64,000 nt of DNA from Carassius auratus. Its lineage: Eukaryota; Chordata; Actinopteri; Cypriniformes; Cyprinidae. Both the position numbers and the translations under genes were made by a program. This document shows, piece by piece, positions 61,101 to 64,000 of this stretch; positions within the stretch are counted from its first letter, which is position 1; every line of letters starts with the position of its first letter. A model generated the notes under the pieces. It saw only the letters and a list, made by a program, of their open reading frames with translations. It was not told the origin of the DNA and did not search any database. Location of the stretch: positions 1,040,184-1,104,183 of the forward strand of contig NC_039254.1 in the NCBI RefSeq assembly GCF_003368295.1. Direction: 5' to 3'.

Positions 61101-61797
61101 CGACGTGTTTTATTCATATATCAGACACACATAGCAGAACAATAAGGTTTACTCTATTCTTCGTCCAGTTCAACAGCCACTTACTTTCATGTAACGTTAT
61201 TTCGGGAGAAACTGGGGAATTCAAGTGCTGTACGTTAAATCCGGCTGAGAGGACTCTGAACTGCAGCACTCATCTCCTTATAGATCAAGATAGTTTATAA
61301 AGGTTTTAAACAAAAAAATCGGTATAATTTTTGTATATAAATGTTTTTTAAAAAAATGTATATATTTTAATAAAAAATGAAAAATTAAATAAAACGGATA
61401 GCGATACATCTGTTAGTGGCTGCGGTGTGTCACGTGACAATCATGACGCGTCGCCATGGAAACACGGGGTCAGTTAAAATATTTGAACTTACGCGTGAAA
61501 GGGTTGATTAAAAATATATATATATATATATATATATTTTTTCTAAGTAAACAACAATAGCCCAAGTTTAGTAAACATTTTTTATTGAGACTATAAAAAA
61601 TAATTCTGCATCTATTTTAGGTGTGCCAGCTGCCACTGTGGAATCACAAAAGAAGTGAATATTCTGAAACTTTCTAAAAAAAATATATACTGTACAGTGC
61701 TTTTGTTTCTCTGAGCTGTATGCCCCTCCCTCTCCCTCCCCCTCTCCCTCTCTCCTTCTCTCTCCCTCTCCCCCCCCCCCCCTCTCTCCCTCTCTCC

Positions 61798-61836
<39 letters not shown>

Positions 61837-64000
61837 CCTCCCTCTCTCTCTCTCTCTCCCTCTCTCTCTCTCTCTCCCACACTCTCTCTCTCTCTCTCTC
61901 CCTCTCTCTCTCTCTCTCTCCCTCTCTCTCTCTCTCTCCCACACTCTCTCTCTCTCTCTCTCCCTCTCTCTCTCTCTCAGGCTGGCCGTTTGATGTGGTC
62001 ATCTGTAAACTGAGTGGACTGGTCCAGGGAGCGTCAGTCTCGGCGTCGGTCTTCACGCTGGTGGCCATCGCAGTGGAAAGGTTAATAACTCTCTCCCTCC
62101 TGCACTTCACATGGATACAGACACACGCTGAGACACGCAAAACCAATCACTCTGTGACTTCAGTTAATAACTGATCATCCTGTCAACGTTTCCTCACCCT
62201 TATGTGCTTCCAAACCCTCATGACTCTCTCAGAAACACTCATATCAACTAATAAAGCTTCTGGTCGGTGACAGACAGTGTGTTCACAATGTGCTGGGGCC
62301 GTTTGGAAAAGAACAACAAAATAAACAAACAAATAAATAAATACTTTTGACTTCTAATGACTTTATTTGGACAATTTTTATCTTAAAATATGGCATGCCA
62401 TTATTGAGACTGATGATTTTTTGTCAAAATACTGACTTTTCAATTTCAGTCTTTAAATTTACCATTTTGACTTTAATAACCGTGATATTTCATGTTGATA
62501 GCTTTTTGGTAATTTCAACTTTGTCATAATTGTCTCATATAATTATGACTTATCACTAGATTTTATTTATATCCTGTAATTTTTTTGTTGTTGCATAATT
62601 TAGATTTTTCAATACCAGAATTTTCACTTTTTCTTAATAATTCTACAGATTTTTTAAACTTCTTCTATCATAATTATGACATAGTATGTTCTAATTGTCA
62701 CTTTTCCTCATAATTATGACTGTTTTTGACCTTTTAATCTCTTAATTTCTGTTTTTGCCATAATTTTGACTTTACAAATATTAAGTTTTGACTTTTTATT
62801 CAAAGATCATTTGTGATGTCATGTTGATTTTTAAAGATAATTCCAGTCTTTCATGTCATAACTATGACTTTTTGAATTTTTTAATCTCACAATAATTCTT
62901 TTTTTTTTATGATTCATCAAAAACATTCAGTTCTCACTGACTTCAGAAGGAAATGAGCTGCTATAAAGCTTCAGTCTGGCGGTTGACAGACGTGATAACA
63001 ATGTGCTTGTATTGTTTGGAAAAGAACAACAGATGAACATGAAAATCCCTTTGTGCTCCACAAAAGAAAGTAAGTCGAAACAGATCTTAAAAGCACCATT
63101 AAGTAGAAGATGTCATCACACACACACACACACATTTGACAGACACTTCACACATTGTATTTAACAAAGCAGTAATTTATAGGCACCCGTCGCCCACAGT
63201 CTGTACATTACTGAAGATGAAACAGGGTCTGACGGGTTTGGAACAAAATAAGGGTGAGTTATTAATGACAGAATTTTCATTTCTGGATGGAGTATCCCTT
63301 AAACTTCCTAATCTCGTAATCATGTAACTCCGGTTTCCCGAAGCATGGTTTAGTTTCTTCCGTAGAGTCTGGTCCGGATGGCTCAGATCTGATCTCCTGT
63401 GTTCCAGGTTTCGTTGCATCGTCTATCCGTTCCAGCAGAAGCTGACGCGGCGTCAGGCCATCATCACCATCGCCTTCATCTGGGCGCTGGCCGTGTCCAT
63501 CATGTGTCCGTCCGCCGTCACGCTGACCGTCTCGCAGGACGTCTTACACTTCACCGTGGACGGGGACAATGAGACGCACCCGCTCTACACCTGCTGGGAG
63601 GCCTGGCCCGACCAAACCATGAGGAAGATCTACACCACTGTGCTCTTCTCACACATCTACCTGGCTCCGGTCACGCTCATCTTCATCATGTACTCACGCA
63701 TCGCGGTCAGGCTGGTCAAGCCGCCCGTCTTCCGCCGCAAGCTGCGCGTGGTGAACATGCTCCTGATGGTGGCGCTGCTCTTCGCCGTCTCCTGGCTTCC
63801 GCTCTGGATCCTCATGATGCTGACGGATTACGGAAATCTTTCGGCCGCTCAGCTGGACCTGGTGGCCGTCTACGTCTTCCCGTTCGCTCACTGGCTGGCC
63901 TTCTTCAACAGCAGCGTCAATCCTATCGTTTACGGCTACTTCAACGAGAACTTCCGGCGTGGATTCCAGGAGGCGTTTAAGCTGGGTTTGTGTGTGGTGG
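58188..64000 (+). CDS. npffr1: Neuropeptide FF receptor 1-like GPCR (cut by window end)
   Basis: Exons 58188-58494, 61981-62080 and 63408-64000 join in frame to 333 residues, and the C-terminal tail runs past the window; human NPFFR1 has 430. This is a rhodopsin-family receptor. The N-terminus has four sequons (N10, N14, N20, N24). TM1 carries GN (55-56), TM2 LAISD (D84), and the TM3 end has ERF (135-137) in place of DRY. The expected disulphide is C111-C198, TM6 has SWLPLW (264-269) and TM7 NPIVY (307-311). The segments GLVQGASVSASVFTLVAIAV, CWEAWP and YGYFNENFRRGF identify the NPFF receptor family. It binds RF-amide peptides and usually couples to Gi/o. The third intracellular loop is much shorter than in human NPFFR1. 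Linkage to lrrc20 and pald1 fits NPFFR1 rather than NPFFR2. The teleost copy number suffix cannot be assigned. Confidence 0.93.
58495..61730. other. npffr1 intron 1
   Basis: AT-rich, with a hairpin element (60110-60256). A GC-richer part (60840-60925) has a TGACGTCA palindrome but no recognised gene. The sequence 59460-60060 is a degenerate run of TAATTTTGACTTTT-type words similar to 62340-62930. Confidence 0.5.
60110..60256. mobile_element. Short hairpin (foldback) element
   Basis: The left arm TTTTAAGGTAAATGGTTGCAA and, about 120 bp on, its imperfect complement TTGCAACCACTTACCTTAAAA form a long stem. TATTTTAG and CTAAAATA extend the pairing inward. This is MITE-like. Confidence 0.55.
61727..61979 (+). 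repeat. CT polypyrimidine array at npffr1 splice acceptor
   Basis: About 250 bp of CT, CCCT and C-runs end in CTCTCTCAG|GC, so the array itself is the polypyrimidine tract of exon 2. Confidence 0.9.
62180..63302. mobile_element. Degenerate MITE with internal AT-rich expansion
   Basis: The left part resembles CCTCACCCTTATGTGCTTCC and the right part GACAGAATTTTCATTTCTGG followed by TATCCCTTAAA; both are end-proximal words of the TTAA-flanked MITE family seen at 3641-3992. Between them, a CAATGTGCT/TTTGGAAAAGAACAACA segment occurs twice (about 62288-62322 and 63000-63031), and 62340-62930 is a degenerate ATAATTATGACTTTT array. It lies in npffr1 intron 2. Confidence 0.4.

Noticed and set aside
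61568..62146. 192-residue Arg-Glu-rich minus-strand ORF
   Set aside because: Translation of the CT array, antisense to npffr1 exon 2; no other support.

Overview
The window is nuclear DNA of a ray-finned fish, most likely a cyprinid. Its genes are split by GT-AG introns in AT-rich sequence, and the intergenic DNA is full of CA, TA and CT microsatellites and short DNA transposons (Tc1/mariner, hAT, TTAA-target and other MITEs). It carries four protein-coding host genes, one intact transposase gene, and no bacterial, CRISPR or RNA-gene features that I could see.

Layout. 1-5126: last visible intron or 3' flank of pald1, repeat-rich. 5127-20120, minus strand: 17 coding exons of pald1 (paladin), 766 residues; the final coding exon (about 90 residues in the human protein) is not visible and probably lies left of position 1. 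20134-33700: intergenic, with a 2.2 kb hAT element (23679-25872) that has a Tc1-type MITE nested in it, CA-rich arrays at 27.3-27.9 kb and several other repeats. 33812-38570, plus: a three-exon Nodal-family ligand gene (ndr2/cyclops-like, 360 residues) with a TATA promoter and a cluster of FoxH1-type sites in intron 1. 38.6-42.5 kb: intergenic, dominated by a 265 bp TA array. 42509-47989, plus: lrrc20, four coding exons, 167 residues. 48.1-52.7 kb: intergenic. 52.7-53.3 kb: candidate promoter and non-coding first exon of the next gene. 55355-56987: complete Tc1/mariner transposon with an intact 331-residue DD34E transposase. 58188-64000, plus: neuropeptide FF receptor 1-like GPCR, three coding exons, cut by the right end after residue 333.

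The set pald1 - nodal - lrrc20 - npffr1 matches the human 10q22 neighbourhood, which supports both the gene calls and the assignment of the nodal gene to the copy orthologous to human NODAL. The genes do not form a pathway; they are a conserved synteny block. The best regulatory signal is the intron 1 FoxH1 cluster of the nodal gene, which resembles the known autoregulatory asymmetric enhancer of vertebrate Nodal genes. I found no previously undescribed multi-gene system. The more unusual signals are splice acceptors built directly from microsatellites, the nested transposons, and several uncatalogued inverted-repeat elements.
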